Shown: positions 36,007 through 44,197 of the stretch, piece after piece
Layout: the number at the start of each line of letters is the position of its first letter
Position numbering within the stretch: position 1 is the stretch's first letter
NCBI GenBank assembly: GCA_900766005.1
Contig: CAAFTU010000071.1
Coordinates: 91,999 to 155,998, forward strand
Direction: 5' to 3'
DNA from: an uncultured Bacteroides sp.
Lineage (GTDB): Bacteria > Bacteroidota > Bacteroidia > Bacteroidales > Bacteroidaceae
DNA length: 64,000 bases
The notes under the pieces: generated by a model
What the model saw: the letters and a program-made list of their open reading frames with translations, nothing else
The model's database searches: none
Told to the model about the DNA's origin: nothing
Position numbers and translations under genes: made by a program

Positions 36007-36164
36007 CCAGCTTCCGGCAAGTTAATTTCTTGTTTGCTCCCAGCTTCCGGTTGGTTAATTCCAAACCTTCCGGGTTGTGGAATTCAAAGCAGCGGTTTAT
36101 GATACATAAAGCATAGGTTTACGAAGGCTAAAGCATAGGTTTAGCAACAGAAAACCTATGCTTT
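36007..36164. repeat. Tandem array of 13-14 bp units with 9-bp spacers (array A)
   Basis: Seven units start at 36007, 36040, 36063, 36086, 36108, 36130 and 36152. The last five are AAACCTTCCGGGTT, AAAGCAGCGGTTT, AAAGCATAGGTTT (twice) and AAACCTATGCTTT (the same unit inverted). Spacers between the last six units are all exactly 9 bases. The first interval (33) equals one unit, a 9-base spacer and 10 extra bases. The last unit overlaps the phoH stop codon, so the array begins at the 3' end of phoH. Inverted neighbours can form a 13-bp hairpin. Confidence 0.88.
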
Positions 36165-37148
36165 CTTTTCGTTCTCTCTGGCCGCTTTCTTTTCGGCCCT
36201 TTCCGCTTTTTCCGCTTTTTCGAATTTCTCGTATGCTTCTACAATGCGCTCCACCAACTTATGGCGCACAATGTCTTTCTTGTTCAATTCTACAAAACTG
36301 ATTCCTTTCACCCCTTTGAGAATGCGCAGCGCCTGCACCAGTCCCGATGTCTGCGACGATGGCAGGTCAATCTGAGTCATATCTCCCGTTACAATCATTT
36401 TCGTGTTCATTCCCATACGGGTAAGGAACATCTTGATTTGCTGCACCGTAGTGTTCTGTGCTTCGTCCAGAATCACAACAGCGTCGTTCAGTGTGCGTCC
36501 GCGCATGAAAGCCAGCGGTGCAATCTGGATGATATTCAGTTCCATGTATTCTTTCAGTTTGGCGGCCGGAATCATATCCTGCAGGGCATCATAGAGAGGC
36601 TGCAGATAGGGGTCAATTTTTTCCTTCATGTCGCCGGGCAGGAATCCCAGTTTCTCGCCCGCTTCCACGGCCGGCCGGCTCAATATGATTTTTTTAATCT
36701 CTTTGTTTTTCAGCGCACGCACGGCCAAGGCGATGGCAGTGTAGGTTTTTCCCGAACCGGCAGGACCGATGGCAAACACCATGTCGTTTTTGGCAAAGCC
36801 TTCCACGAGTTTCAACTGGTTCTGGCTTCGGGGAATGATGGGCTTTCCGGTCACGCTGAACACGATGACATTGCTGGTCTGTTCAGTTTGCGGAGCATTC
36901 CCTTTGATAATATCAATGATGGTTTCTTCTTTCAGTGAATTGTATTGTGCGCAGTGCTTCTGCAGCTTGATGATAGTTTCTTCAAAAGCGCACATTTCCT
37001 CTTCGTCTCCCAATACTTTGACTACATTGTCGCGGGCAACGATGCGCAGCTTCGGATACAATGTCTTAATCAGCTGCATGTTGGCGTTGTTTACACCGTA
37101 AAAAATTACAGGATCAACATCCTCAAGAACAATTAGTTTTTCTATCAT
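36156..37148 (-). CDS. PhoH-family ATPase
   Basis: 330 residues. N-terminal domain (1-90), then the PhoH ATPase with Walker A GPAGSGKT at 128-135, SRPAVEAGEKLGFLPGD near 160, and Walker B ILDEAQN near 220, followed by GDMTQIDLP. Highly charged Lys/Glu/Ala C-terminal tail. Family members are linked to RNA metabolism (often near ybeY); here there is no ybeY neighbour. Its final codons lie inside the last unit of repeat array A. A TAATTTTG -7 element is at 37174-37181 upstream. Confidence 0.92.
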   Translation of the reverse strand: MIEKLIVLEDVDPVIFYGVNNANMQLIKTLYPKLRIVARDNVVKVLGDEEEMCAFEETIIKLQKHCAQYNSLKEETIIDIIKGNAPQTEQTSNVIVFSVTGKPIIPRSQNQLKLVEGFAKNDMVFAIGPAGSGKTYTAIALAVRALKNKEIKKIILSRPAVEAGEKLGFLPGDMKEKIDPYLQPLYDALQDMIPAAKLKEYMELNIIQIAPLAFMRGRTLNDAVVILDEAQNTTVQQIKMFLTRMGMNTKMIVTGDMTQIDLPSSQTSGLVQALRILKGVKGISFVELNKKDIVRHKLVERIVEAYEKFEKAEKAERAEKKAARENEKKA

Positions 37149-37248
37149 TCAGTTGGTTTAAAGAATATTTCTGCAAAATTAGTGAAAGGTTTTGGATTCT
37201 TGGGTCGTTTCAGTGTGAATTTTATTTCATTTTGCTTTCATCTGTTGT

Positions 37249-37926
37249 TCATCGGGCAGTAATGTGAAAGCAACCTTGTTTCAATTCATATTTCACATAG
37301 CATTTCTGGGCCACGCGCAGGTCTCTCAGCACCTCTGACAGCACCAGTTTCAGTGTGTCGGCACCCACATCCTGCAGGGGGCGTCCGTCTTCGTCTTCTA
37401 TTTTCTTGAACCGTTTCCAGCTTACGTCAAACGTGGTGCCGTAGCAGTGGGCCGACCTGCTGGAGGCATTGCCGTTTCTGCGTCTGAGGCGTTTTACGTC
37501 GTTTTGCGTACGGAGCACGGAAGTGACAATGATTTGGTTGGGATTCAGTCCCTTGGAGGTCAGCGAATCGAGGAAATTGGCACCGATGGAGTCGAGCAGG
37601 GAACAGGCCTGTGGCACCAGGTAGGGGATGGAATAGGTGAGAGAATCTACGGAATAAAGCGCATTGTCGCAGATGTAGGTCAGCTTCTCTTTCATCTTTT
37701 CCGCTTCTTTGCGGTCGGCCAGCGAGCTGATTCCGATACGTTGGGCGGCTTTCAGGTGAGTTTCGTTCAGATCGGGAAAAGAGCGCCGGTAGCTCACAAC
37801 GCCTCGTATGTTACGTGGCTGGTTCATTTTCAGTGACATGTCTTTTTTCTTGCAGCTGGAAGTGAGTGTGATGAGCAGGGTGAAAAGTATAAAAAGTGGC
37901 AACAGTAAAAGCTTGTGTATATTCAT
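37249..37926 (-). CDS. DUF5715 lipoprotein, M15-like peptidase fold
   Basis: 225 residues. Lipobox TSSC (cysteine near residue 25). The middle holds VTSVLRT, then S-x-H-x-x-G-x-x-x-D in SAHCYGTTFDVSW near 160, and HITAR at the C-terminus. This is the zinc-ligand layout of M15/VanY-type LD- or DD-carboxypeptidases, as in DUF5715. It likely trims peptidoglycan peptides from the inner face of the outer membrane or in the periplasm. A -7 element TAACTTTG is at 37946-37953. Confidence 0.82.
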   Translation of the reverse strand: MNIHKLLLLPLFILFTLLITLTSSCKKKDMSLKMNQPRNIRGVVSYRRSFPDLNETHLKAAQRIGISSLADRKEAEKMKEKLTYICDNALYSVDSLTYSIPYLVPQACSLLDSIGANFLDSLTSKGLNPNQIIVTSVLRTQNDVKRLRRRNGNASSRSAHCYGTTFDVSWKRFKKIEDEDGRPLQDVGADTLKLVLSEVLRDLRVAQKCYVKYELKQGCFHITAR

Positions 37927-38008
37927 TTTTCTAGTTTTTTGTCTGCAAAGTTATATCAAAACCTTGGAATATGTATCGAATGGCCGTGATATAATGGGAT
38001 AAAATGTC

Positions 38009-38016
38009 TATTTTTG
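38009..38016 (+). promoter_or_regulatory. -7 element for truA
   Basis: TATTTTTG matches TAnnTTTG 33 bases before the GTG start. No clear -33 element is present. Confidence 0.5.
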
Positions 38017-38049
38017 CATTCGAAAACCTAATTAAAAAAAAGGAGAAGC

Positions 38050-38925
38050 GTGCAACGGTATTTTATTTATCTGGCTTATGACGGAGCCAATTATCATGGT
38101 TGGCAAATCCAACCGAACGGGATCAGTGTACAGGAGTGTCTGATGAAAGCTTTGGCTACTTTCCTGCGTCGGGAGATCGACGTCGTGGGAGCGGGGCGTA
38201 CGGATGCCGGGGTGCATGCCTCGCTGATGGTGGCGCATTTTGATTATGAGGGCGAACTGGATACGGCTACCGTTACCGACAAGCTGAACCGTTTGCTTCC
38301 TCCCGACATCTCTGTCTTTGAAGTGCGCAAGGTGCGTCCGGATGCACACGCCCGTTTTGATGCCACAGCGCGCACCTATAAGTATTATGTCACTACTTCC
38401 AAGTATCCGTTTAACCGGCAGTATCGCTGCCGGGTGTTCAGTGCGCTTGATTATGCGAAGATGAATGAGGCTGCCCGTACCTTATATGAATATACCGATT
38501 TCACCAGTTTCAGCAAGCTGCATACGGATGTGAAAACGAATAATTGTCGTGTGACGCATGCCGAATGGACGCAGGAGGATGATTTTACGTGGGTGTTCAC
38601 CATTCGAGCGGACCGTTTTTTGCGCAACATGGTGCGTGCCATTGTGGGAACCTTGCTTGAAGTTGGCCGGGGCAAACTCTCGGTAGATGGGTTCCGGCGC
38701 ATCATCGAGCAGCAGGATCGCTGCAAGGCAGGTACTTCTGCACCGGGGCAAGCGCTGTTTCTGGTCAAGGTGGAGTATCCCGATGCTATCTTTGACGTTT
38801 CCGCCGCTCCGGATGCAACCGTCGGTTCTGCATCATCATCCGGCTCTGCATCATCCTCTGCTCTTGATGCATCATCATCTCCTGTTGATTCTGTAGCATC
38901 CTCTGTTGATTCAGTAGAAAAATAA
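38050..38925 (+). CDS. truA: tRNA pseudouridine38-40 synthase with a repeat-derived tail
   Basis: 291 residues starting at GTG (38050), which follows AGGAG at a good distance. Catalytic aspartate D52 in GAGRTDAGVHA; the core ends near 250 (GQALFLVKVEYPDAIF). It modifies U38-U40 in tRNA anticodon arms. The last 40 residues are Ser/Ala/Asp/Val-rich (SSSGSA, SSSALDA, SSSPVDS, VASSVDS) and come from imperfect 21-bp DNA repeats that continue past the stop codon. TruA normally ends without this tail, so it was probably added by repeat growth. Confidence 0.95.
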   Translation: MQRYFIYLAYDGANYHGWQIQPNGISVQECLMKALATFLRREIDVVGAGRTDAGVHASLMVAHFDYEGELDTATVTDKLNRLLPPDISVFEVRKVRPDAHARFDATARTYKYYVTTSKYPFNRQYRCRVFSALDYAKMNEAARTLYEYTDFTSFSKLHTDVKTNNCRVTHAEWTQEDDFTWVFTIRADRFLRNMVRAIVGTLLEVGRGKLSVDGFRRIIEQQDRCKAGTSAPGQALFLVKVEYPDAIFDVSAAPDATVGSASSSGSASSSALDASSSPVDSVASSVDSVEK

Positions 38926-38958
38926 TTAACTCAGTAGCATAACCCGTTGATTTAGTAG
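38863..38958 (+). repeat. About 21-bp tandem repeat across the truA stop codon
   Basis: GTTGATTCTGTAG (38884), GTTGATTCAGTAG (38905), ATTAACTCAGTAG (38925) and GTTGATTTAGTAG (38946) are 13-bp units spaced 21, 20 and 21 bp apart, with 7-8 bp between them. A degenerate unit begins at 38863. The first units lie in the truA tail in frame (7 codons per period); the last two lie after its stop and reach 8 bp from the next gene. Confidence 0.85.
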
Positions 38959-38965
38959 GATTATT

Positions 38966-39868
38966 ATGTGGATTTTGTTGGCGTTCCTTTCAGCTACGCT
39001 GTTGGGATTCTATGATGTGTTTAAAAAAAAGTCGCTCAAAGACAATGCAGTGCTTCCCGTATTGTTTCTGAACACTGTTTTTTCCAGTTTGATTTTTCTT
39101 CCTTTCATTCTGATTTCAGCTTTTGCTCCCTCTTGGCTTTCGCAGCAGGAGATGTTGTTTGTGCCTGTGTCCGGGTGGGAGGTGCATCGCTTTATTCTGC
39201 TTAAGTCTTTCATCGTTCTTTCGTCCTGGATATTCGGTTATTTTGCCATGAAGCATTTGCCGCTTACTATCGTGGGGCCAATCAATGCCACCCGTCCGGT
39301 GATGGTGCTGGTGGGAGCCATGCTATTTTTTGGCGAGCGGCTGAATCTTTATCAATGGGTGGGCGTACTTTTGGCTATTCTCTCGCTGTTTCTCCTGAGC
39401 CGTTCGGGTAAGAAGGAGGGCATAGACTTTAAGCGAAATAAGTGGATTTTTTTCCTCGTCTTGGCTGCTGTGGCCGGTGCTGTGAGCGGATTGTATGATA
39501 AGTATCTCATGAAGCAGCTTCCTCCCATGCTTGTGCAGTCGTGGTACAATGTCTATCAGGTGTTCATCATGTGTCCCGTCTTGCTCTTGCTGTGGTGGCC
39601 GTTGAGAAAATCTACTACTCCTTTCCGGTGGAACTGGGCCATTCCGTTGATATCCCTGTTTCTTTGTGCAGCCGACTTTGCCTATTTTTATGCATTGAGT
39701 TACGATGACTCCATGATATCCATCGTTTCGATGGTGCGTCGCGGAAGTGTTCTTGTTTCTTTCTTGTTTGGAGCATGGGTGTTCCGTGAAAAGAATTTAA
39801 AAAGCAAGGCAATCGACCTGCTCTTGGTGTTAATCGGAATGATATTCTTATATTTGGGAACAAAATAA
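38966..39868 (+). CDS. EamA-family (DMT) transporter
   Basis: 300 residues with about ten hydrophobic segments in two EamA halves (about 2-138 and 155-298). The half ends carry the usual FFGERLNLYQWVGVLLAI and WVFREKNLKSKAIDLLLVLIGM patterns. An inner-membrane drug/metabolite transporter; substrate unknown. 40 bp after truA and 2 bp before the DUF3256 gene, so part of the same operon. Confidence 0.9.
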   Translation: MWILLAFLSATLLGFYDVFKKKSLKDNAVLPVLFLNTVFSSLIFLPFILISAFAPSWLSQQEMLFVPVSGWEVHRFILLKSFIVLSSWIFGYFAMKHLPLTIVGPINATRPVMVLVGAMLFFGERLNLYQWVGVLLAILSLFLLSRSGKKEGIDFKRNKWIFFLVLAAVAGAVSGLYDKYLMKQLPPMLVQSWYNVYQVFIMCPVLLLLWWPLRKSTTPFRWNWAIPLISLFLCAADFAYFYALSYDDSMISIVSMVRRGSVLVSFLFGAWVFREKNLKSKAIDLLLVLIGMIFLYLGTK

Positions 39869-39870
39869 AT

Positions 39871-40551
39871 ATGACTGATATGAAAACAAATACATTTGCA
39901 TTTTGGGTTGTGCTGCTTGTGCTTGTGAGCGGCTTTGCTTCTTCAGCTTCTCTTCGGGCGCAGGAAGCGAAAACATTGTTTGTTAATATGCCTGATTCGC
40001 TCTGTCCGCTGCTTACGAAAGTAAACCGGGCCGATTGTATTGATTTTTTGGAAAGCAAGATGCGGGCAGTGGTTGATAATCGTTTGGGACGTAAGTCGGA
40101 AATGACGAAATTAACGAAGGATTATATTTGCATGCAGTTCACAGAACAGACCTCTTGGCAAATGAAGGTATTGCCGCTGAATGATAGTGTACGGGTGATT
40201 GCTGCTGTTTCCACGGCTTGTGCTCCGGCATGCGACAGTAGGCTGGAGTTTTACTCCACAGATTGGAAACCGTTGGATGCCGCTTCTTTTCTCACCTTGC
40301 CGGTGTTGGATGATTTCTTGTCGGCAGCAGCGGTGAAAACGGATGCCGACAGTCTGGCTTTTGATCAGGCACGCCGCACCGTTGATCTGTTTTTGATGAA
40401 AGCGGATTTTGCACCGGATGCCGCAGAGCTGATTTTCACTTTCACTACTCCCAATTATTTGTCAAAAGAAGTAGCAGATAGACTCAAGCCCTTCCTGCGT
40501 GCTCCTTTGGTCTATCAATGGTGCCAAGGGCATTTTACGAGGAAAAAATAG
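39871..40551 (+). CDS. DUF3256 secreted protein
   Basis: 226 residues; MKTN at 39880 is an equally possible start. Signal peptide to about residue 30 (SLRAQ). LFVNMPDSLCPLLTKVNRADCIDFLESKM and LFLMKADFAPDAAELIFTFTTPNYLSKEVADRLKPFL match the DUF3256 family, which is restricted to Bacteroidales and usually found after an EamA transporter gene. Probably periplasmic; function unknown. Ends just before a strong shared terminator. Confidence 0.88.
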   Translation: MTDMKTNTFAFWVVLLVLVSGFASSASLRAQEAKTLFVNMPDSLCPLLTKVNRADCIDFLESKMRAVVDNRLGRKSEMTKLTKDYICMQFTEQTSWQMKVLPLNDSVRVIAAVSTACAPACDSRLEFYSTDWKPLDAASFLTLPVLDDFLSAAAVKTDADSLAFDQARRTVDLFLMKADFAPDAAELIFTFTTPNYLSKEVADRLKPFLRAPLVYQWCQGHFTRKK

Positions 40552-40568
40552 TATAATGTGCAGACTGA

Positions 40569-40612
40569 TAAACAGCGAATGGGTGCAGTTTTCTGCACCC
40601 ATTCGCTGTTTA
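40569..40612. terminator. Perfect 20-bp bidirectional terminator
   Basis: The 20-base arms 40569-40588 and 40593-40612 pair perfectly around a TTTT loop; the core is GCGAATGGGTGCAG. It lies between the end of the plus-strand DUF3256 gene and the stop of the minus-strand gene at 40616, serving both, and marks the left edge of the AT-rich island. Confidence 0.92.
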
Positions 40613-40615
40613 TTG

Positions 40616-42433
40616 TTACTTGTGTAAGTTACATCTGTCTCTTATTTCGCTTGCCAAAGCATCTCTTTTCTTTATTTTATTCATGACTTTATGGCTGATT
40701 TCTTCTACTTTGTCCATTTCTTCCAGCATAGTTGCTTTGGATACTTTTGTTGTATGTTTAGAAAAAGCATCATTTCCTTTGATATAAAAAATCCCGTCGT
40801 GTCTCTTGTAAAGGTTTACAGGGTAAAATTGACATCCGTTCCATGTATATGACAATCTTGATAAGGTGAGGTGATTGTATTCTTCTGTTATAGGAACATA
40901 ACACAACTTTTTCCCCAGTTTGCTCATTGACTGCTCTATGCTACTGGGAACAGGCTTTTGTAGCAGTCCATTTGTTGCAATTCCTAATCGATTATCGTAT
41001 TTAACACAGCCTTTATCGCTGACGAGTATGAAAGAGGCATAAGACGTTCCATATCTTTCATGAAGATAGCTTCCTATTGAGCGTTGGTTGTCAACAGGGT
41101 AGGTAGATAGCTTGTTTAGATGTATGGCATGTCCATCTATCATCACTTTGTCATTCATCTTTGCTGCAAATGTATTTGTTAGAAAAGTGATGTTTTCCAT
41201 CATGATGGAATCCCGATAGCAAAAGTAATCTGTATAATTCTTCTTCATTTTTATGCAGAACAACAAGCATTTTAGTTCATCTTGTGTGAGTACTTTCTCC
41301 AAGTTCACCTTATGATAATTAATGTATTTCAGTGCGTTTGCCGGTTGGTTGTCGTATAGCATAATCGCCAGTGAGTCCACTTCATGCATTTGGGGCTTCT
41401 TGTTCAGGTATGCCACAAAGTCGAACAGATCGATCATCACATTTTGGTCTTTGGAATGAAAAGCATTGTAATTCATTCCGAATAGTTTCACGTAGTTCTT
41501 AGGAAGATGTTGTGAATTATACTTACGTAACGTGTTGAGAAATGTAGCGTTCTCTTTATACCATTCTTTCTCGACTAGTTCCTCAGGAAGTACAAACAGT
41601 GTATCTGAAATATACCGGTTGAAAAACAATGATTCTGAAAGAGAAATATCGAATATCAAGAGTCTGCATCCCATTCGGTTCACTCCCTCTTTCATGATGT
41701 CAAATACGAGTTGCTCTATGTTATCATGATGTTCCGCGGATTCACCGAAACCAATGATTTTTTTCCCCTCAAGTTCTTTGATTTTTCCTAGGATTGCACT
41801 TGCTTTGTTGTCCGTGGTGACTGACTTGTCTTCCTTTAAGCATGTTTCTGGTAATTGTCGTATCGGAGTGTTGTTGATTGACTTTCCGTCTATTTTAAGA
41901 TCCAATCCAGCGTATGACACTTTTGCTTTTTTCCCAGGTTTTCCTTTTGCTTCTATTGTGATGTCTATCATATCCATATTTTCAACCGGAAAGCTGCAGC
42001 TTAGTTTGGAATACGTTGAATCAGGTACAAACGTGCATGTCTTGTCAGACATTTTTTCTTCCTTGTCGTTCAGGCCAACTACTTGTATGGATAGTTTTTC
42101 CAAATTTGTCCCTTTAGCTTCCAATGATATATTCCCCATTTTTAGTCCTTTTCCGTCTGGAAGCAAGATTCTGTTTCTTAATACGCTCTTAAATGTATTC
42201 ACTTTAGGAGTAACCAGAGTGAATCTTTCTTCATATTTTTGTTCTTTATTCATGAATTTTAAGACCCCTATCTGTGTCTCCATAGCATTGGAATGAAAGA
42301 AGGAAGATGTAGAATCTTCGCGTGAGATGTTGAAATCTAATCCATACTTGTCATTGTAAGTTGGAACTTTCAATTGAGCATAGCTTACCGTTGTGTAAGC
42401 TATGCTCAATAGTATAAATAGTAGTTTTTGCAT
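40616..42433 (-). CDS. Exported erythromycin esterase-like protein
   Basis: 605 residues with a signal peptide (VSYAQ). Residues 20-210 are a beta-rich extension absent from classical Ere enzymes. From about 211 the protein follows the Ere superfamily: GFGESAEHHDNIEQ near 228 (family pattern GE-x-x-H), LLIFDIS near 260, MIDGHAIHLNK near 440 (family pattern with paired histidines) and SIGSYLHERYG near 465. Ere enzymes hydrolyse macrolide lactones, but many relatives sit in natural-product clusters. Last gene of the AT-rich island, 2 bp after a leader-bearing small protein, so coupled to it. Substrate unknown. Confidence 0.75.
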   Translation of the reverse strand: MQKLLFILLSIAYTTVSYAQLKVPTYNDKYGLDFNISREDSTSSFFHSNAMETQIGVLKFMNKEQKYEERFTLVTPKVNTFKSVLRNRILLPDGKGLKMGNISLEAKGTNLEKLSIQVVGLNDKEEKMSDKTCTFVPDSTYSKLSCSFPVENMDMIDITIEAKGKPGKKAKVSYAGLDLKIDGKSINNTPIRQLPETCLKEDKSVTTDNKASAILGKIKELEGKKIIGFGESAEHHDNIEQLVFDIMKEGVNRMGCRLLIFDISLSESLFFNRYISDTLFVLPEELVEKEWYKENATFLNTLRKYNSQHLPKNYVKLFGMNYNAFHSKDQNVMIDLFDFVAYLNKKPQMHEVDSLAIMLYDNQPANALKYINYHKVNLEKVLTQDELKCLLFCIKMKKNYTDYFCYRDSIMMENITFLTNTFAAKMNDKVMIDGHAIHLNKLSTYPVDNQRSIGSYLHERYGTSYASFILVSDKGCVKYDNRLGIATNGLLQKPVPSSIEQSMSKLGKKLCYVPITEEYNHLTLSRLSYTWNGCQFYPVNLYKRHDGIFYIKGNDAFSKHTTKVSKATMLEEMDKVEEISHKVMNKIKKRDALASEIRDRCNLHK

Positions 42434-42435
42434 AT

Positions 42436-42897
42436 TTATCTGTCTTTTAAGCCATCTTTATATCCTTCTCTAATGCCGTTGCTATACCAAATTAAACCAT
42501 AGTCTGCTCCTCCTGCATCAGAACCCGATACACCTGACATGATGCCAGACCATGCAATGGCGAGAATATCATCTAGTGACCCACTGCTGATAGCTGCTTT
42601 ATACCCAAGTTCATAACCTCCTTTGTATAAAAGATCATATGTTTCATCTCCTGTTCCTGGAAAAACATTAGATAGACTTCCATTAATTGTTGCTTCAGGT
42701 GACATGTATATCGGCTTTGAAGAATTACCATATTGCACATATCCTCCTTGCCAAGTCCCACTCATGAGCATCCTTTCAAATTCATCTTGTGAATAGACTA
42801 CTCCGGATTCTCCGTTAAATACTCTTTCTTCTTGTTCACGTAAAACCGGCATTTCTTTAGCTAGTTTTTCCAATTGTTTTTGAGTTAACTTTTTCAT
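42436..42897 (-). CDS. Leader-bearing candidate precursor protein
   Basis: 153 residues, no signal peptide. It opens with MKKLTQKQLEKLAKEMPVL, an amphipathic helix-like segment shared with the protein at 45865-46572 (10 of 21 positions identical). After it come REQEERVFNGES, possibly a worn double-glycine processing site, then EFERMLMSGTWQGGYVQYG and a Gly/Ser/Tyr-rich rest with YKGGYELGYKAA. The layout resembles Bacteroidales bacteriocin-type precursors with a leader and a large Gly-rich core. It is between the glycosyltransferase (55 bp) and the Ere-like gene (2 bp). Precursor status is inference. Confidence 0.6.
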   Translation of the reverse strand: MKKLTQKQLEKLAKEMPVLREQEERVFNGESGVVYSQDEFERMLMSGTWQGGYVQYGNSSKPIYMSPEATINGSLSNVFPGTGDETYDLLYKGGYELGYKAAISSGSLDDILAIAWSGIMSGVSGSDAGGADYGLIWYSNGIREGYKDGLKDR

Positions 42898-42952
42898 TGT
42901 AATATTATGTAAAAATTATTATATTGGTTTTCTTTGTTTACATACAATAAAA

Positions 42953-44197
42953 TTATTTAGTCAGTTGTTCATATACTGAAATAGTTTCGTTTATCATTAG
43001 TTTAGCAGTCATTTTCTCTAAATATAAATTCCTTGACTGCTTTTGTAGATAGTGTCTTTTGGAAACATTTTCAATCAATTCTATCAATTGGTTTTCCAAC
43101 ATCTCCAAATTTACTTTCAGTCCCTCATTTAAATTGAATGTTGTATCTGTTTTTAGTGCGTTTTCCTCATGGTTGAACATTTCGTTCAGTCCATCCACTG
43201 CTGTCGTGATAATAGCTAAGCCATGCATTGCCATTTCTATGGCTGTGTAACTTGACTGTTCTTGTAGAGATGCTATAATTCCAATGTCACTCTTTTTGTA
43301 TGTTCTTCTTAATTGGGTAAATGATAGTTCTCCTAAAAAATCAAATTTTACATCCTTGTATTGAGATATCAAAGATTGTACGAGAGCAGGATGACCGGTT
43401 CCTGCTATTTTAAGTGTATAATTTTTATATCCTTTCTTTTGAATATTGTGTAATGCAGCCAGTATGAAAGAAAGTCCTTTACTAGGTGATATTGTGCCCG
43501 CATAAATTAGGTGTATTGTTTTCTTGTTATTAATTTTCTTCTTTTCTTCTTTGCAAAAATCTTCAATTCCATTCGGAATGATATAGATGGGTGGTAAAGT
43601 ATCTGTTATAGTTCTGTTGAGGAATCCAGCACCACATTGTGTTACGCAAATAAGGCTGTCAGCTTTTGTGTAGGCACGATATTCCCATTCACTTAGAATA
43701 TAATCTTTGTTGTTTTTACTTGTAGAATCTATATACATTTTTTCATAAAGGTGATTGAATCGCTTGATGTCATAATTAAGTAAACCTTTCCATGGTATAC
43801 AATGTATATGTGTAATTATTTTACAATTTATTCTCTCTTTGATATAGAGTGCAAGGTCAATTAAGTTGAGTGTGTGAATATGAATTAGTATGTTCTGTTT
43901 GTCCTTTAAAATGCCTTGTATCAAATGATAAACTACTGAATTATATTGCTTGTTCCAATAGGGTTCTCTGATTATGCTATTTACGTTTATAGGAAGTGGA
44001 ATGATGTATTCTGTGTAATTGTTGACTTTCTTTATTCGGTGGATTAGTAAGTTTTGTGAATGAACTAATCGTATCCAGCAAACTTCTATATTAGAATAGG
44101 TTTTCAATCCTCTAAGAAGTGTTTCTAAATATCGGGTTACTCCTGATGTTTTACCTTCTTCGCTCATGTCCATTAAAAAGAGGCTTATTTTTTTCAT
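42953..44197 (-). CDS. Glycosyltransferase family 4, natural-product-cluster type
   Basis: 414 residues. N-terminal SGVTRYLETLLRGLK and ICWIRLVHS-type strands, ILIHIHTLNLIDLALYIKE and ITHIHCIPWKGLLN, then the GT-B C-terminal half with AGTISPSKGLSF near 245 and the donor-site glutamates in EQSSYTAIEMAMHG near 325. The THIHCIPWK and HTLNLIDLA blocks are, as I recall, typical of the Bacteroidetes glycosyltransferases found beside radical-SAM peptide-maturation genes. Likely cytoplasmic and could glycosylate a peptide. Overlaps the LanC-like gene by 4 bp, so coupled to it. Confidence 0.82.
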   Translation of the reverse strand: MKKISLFLMDMSEEGKTSGVTRYLETLLRGLKTYSNIEVCWIRLVHSQNLLIHRIKKVNNYTEYIIPLPINVNSIIREPYWNKQYNSVVYHLIQGILKDKQNILIHIHTLNLIDLALYIKERINCKIITHIHCIPWKGLLNYDIKRFNHLYEKMYIDSTSKNNKDYILSEWEYRAYTKADSLICVTQCGAGFLNRTITDTLPPIYIIPNGIEDFCKEEKKKINNKKTIHLIYAGTISPSKGLSFILAALHNIQKKGYKNYTLKIAGTGHPALVQSLISQYKDVKFDFLGELSFTQLRRTYKKSDIGIIASLQEQSSYTAIEMAMHGLAIITTAVDGLNEMFNHEENALKTDTTFNLNEGLKVNLEMLENQLIELIENVSKRHYLQKQSRNLYLEKMTAKLMINETISVYEQLTK

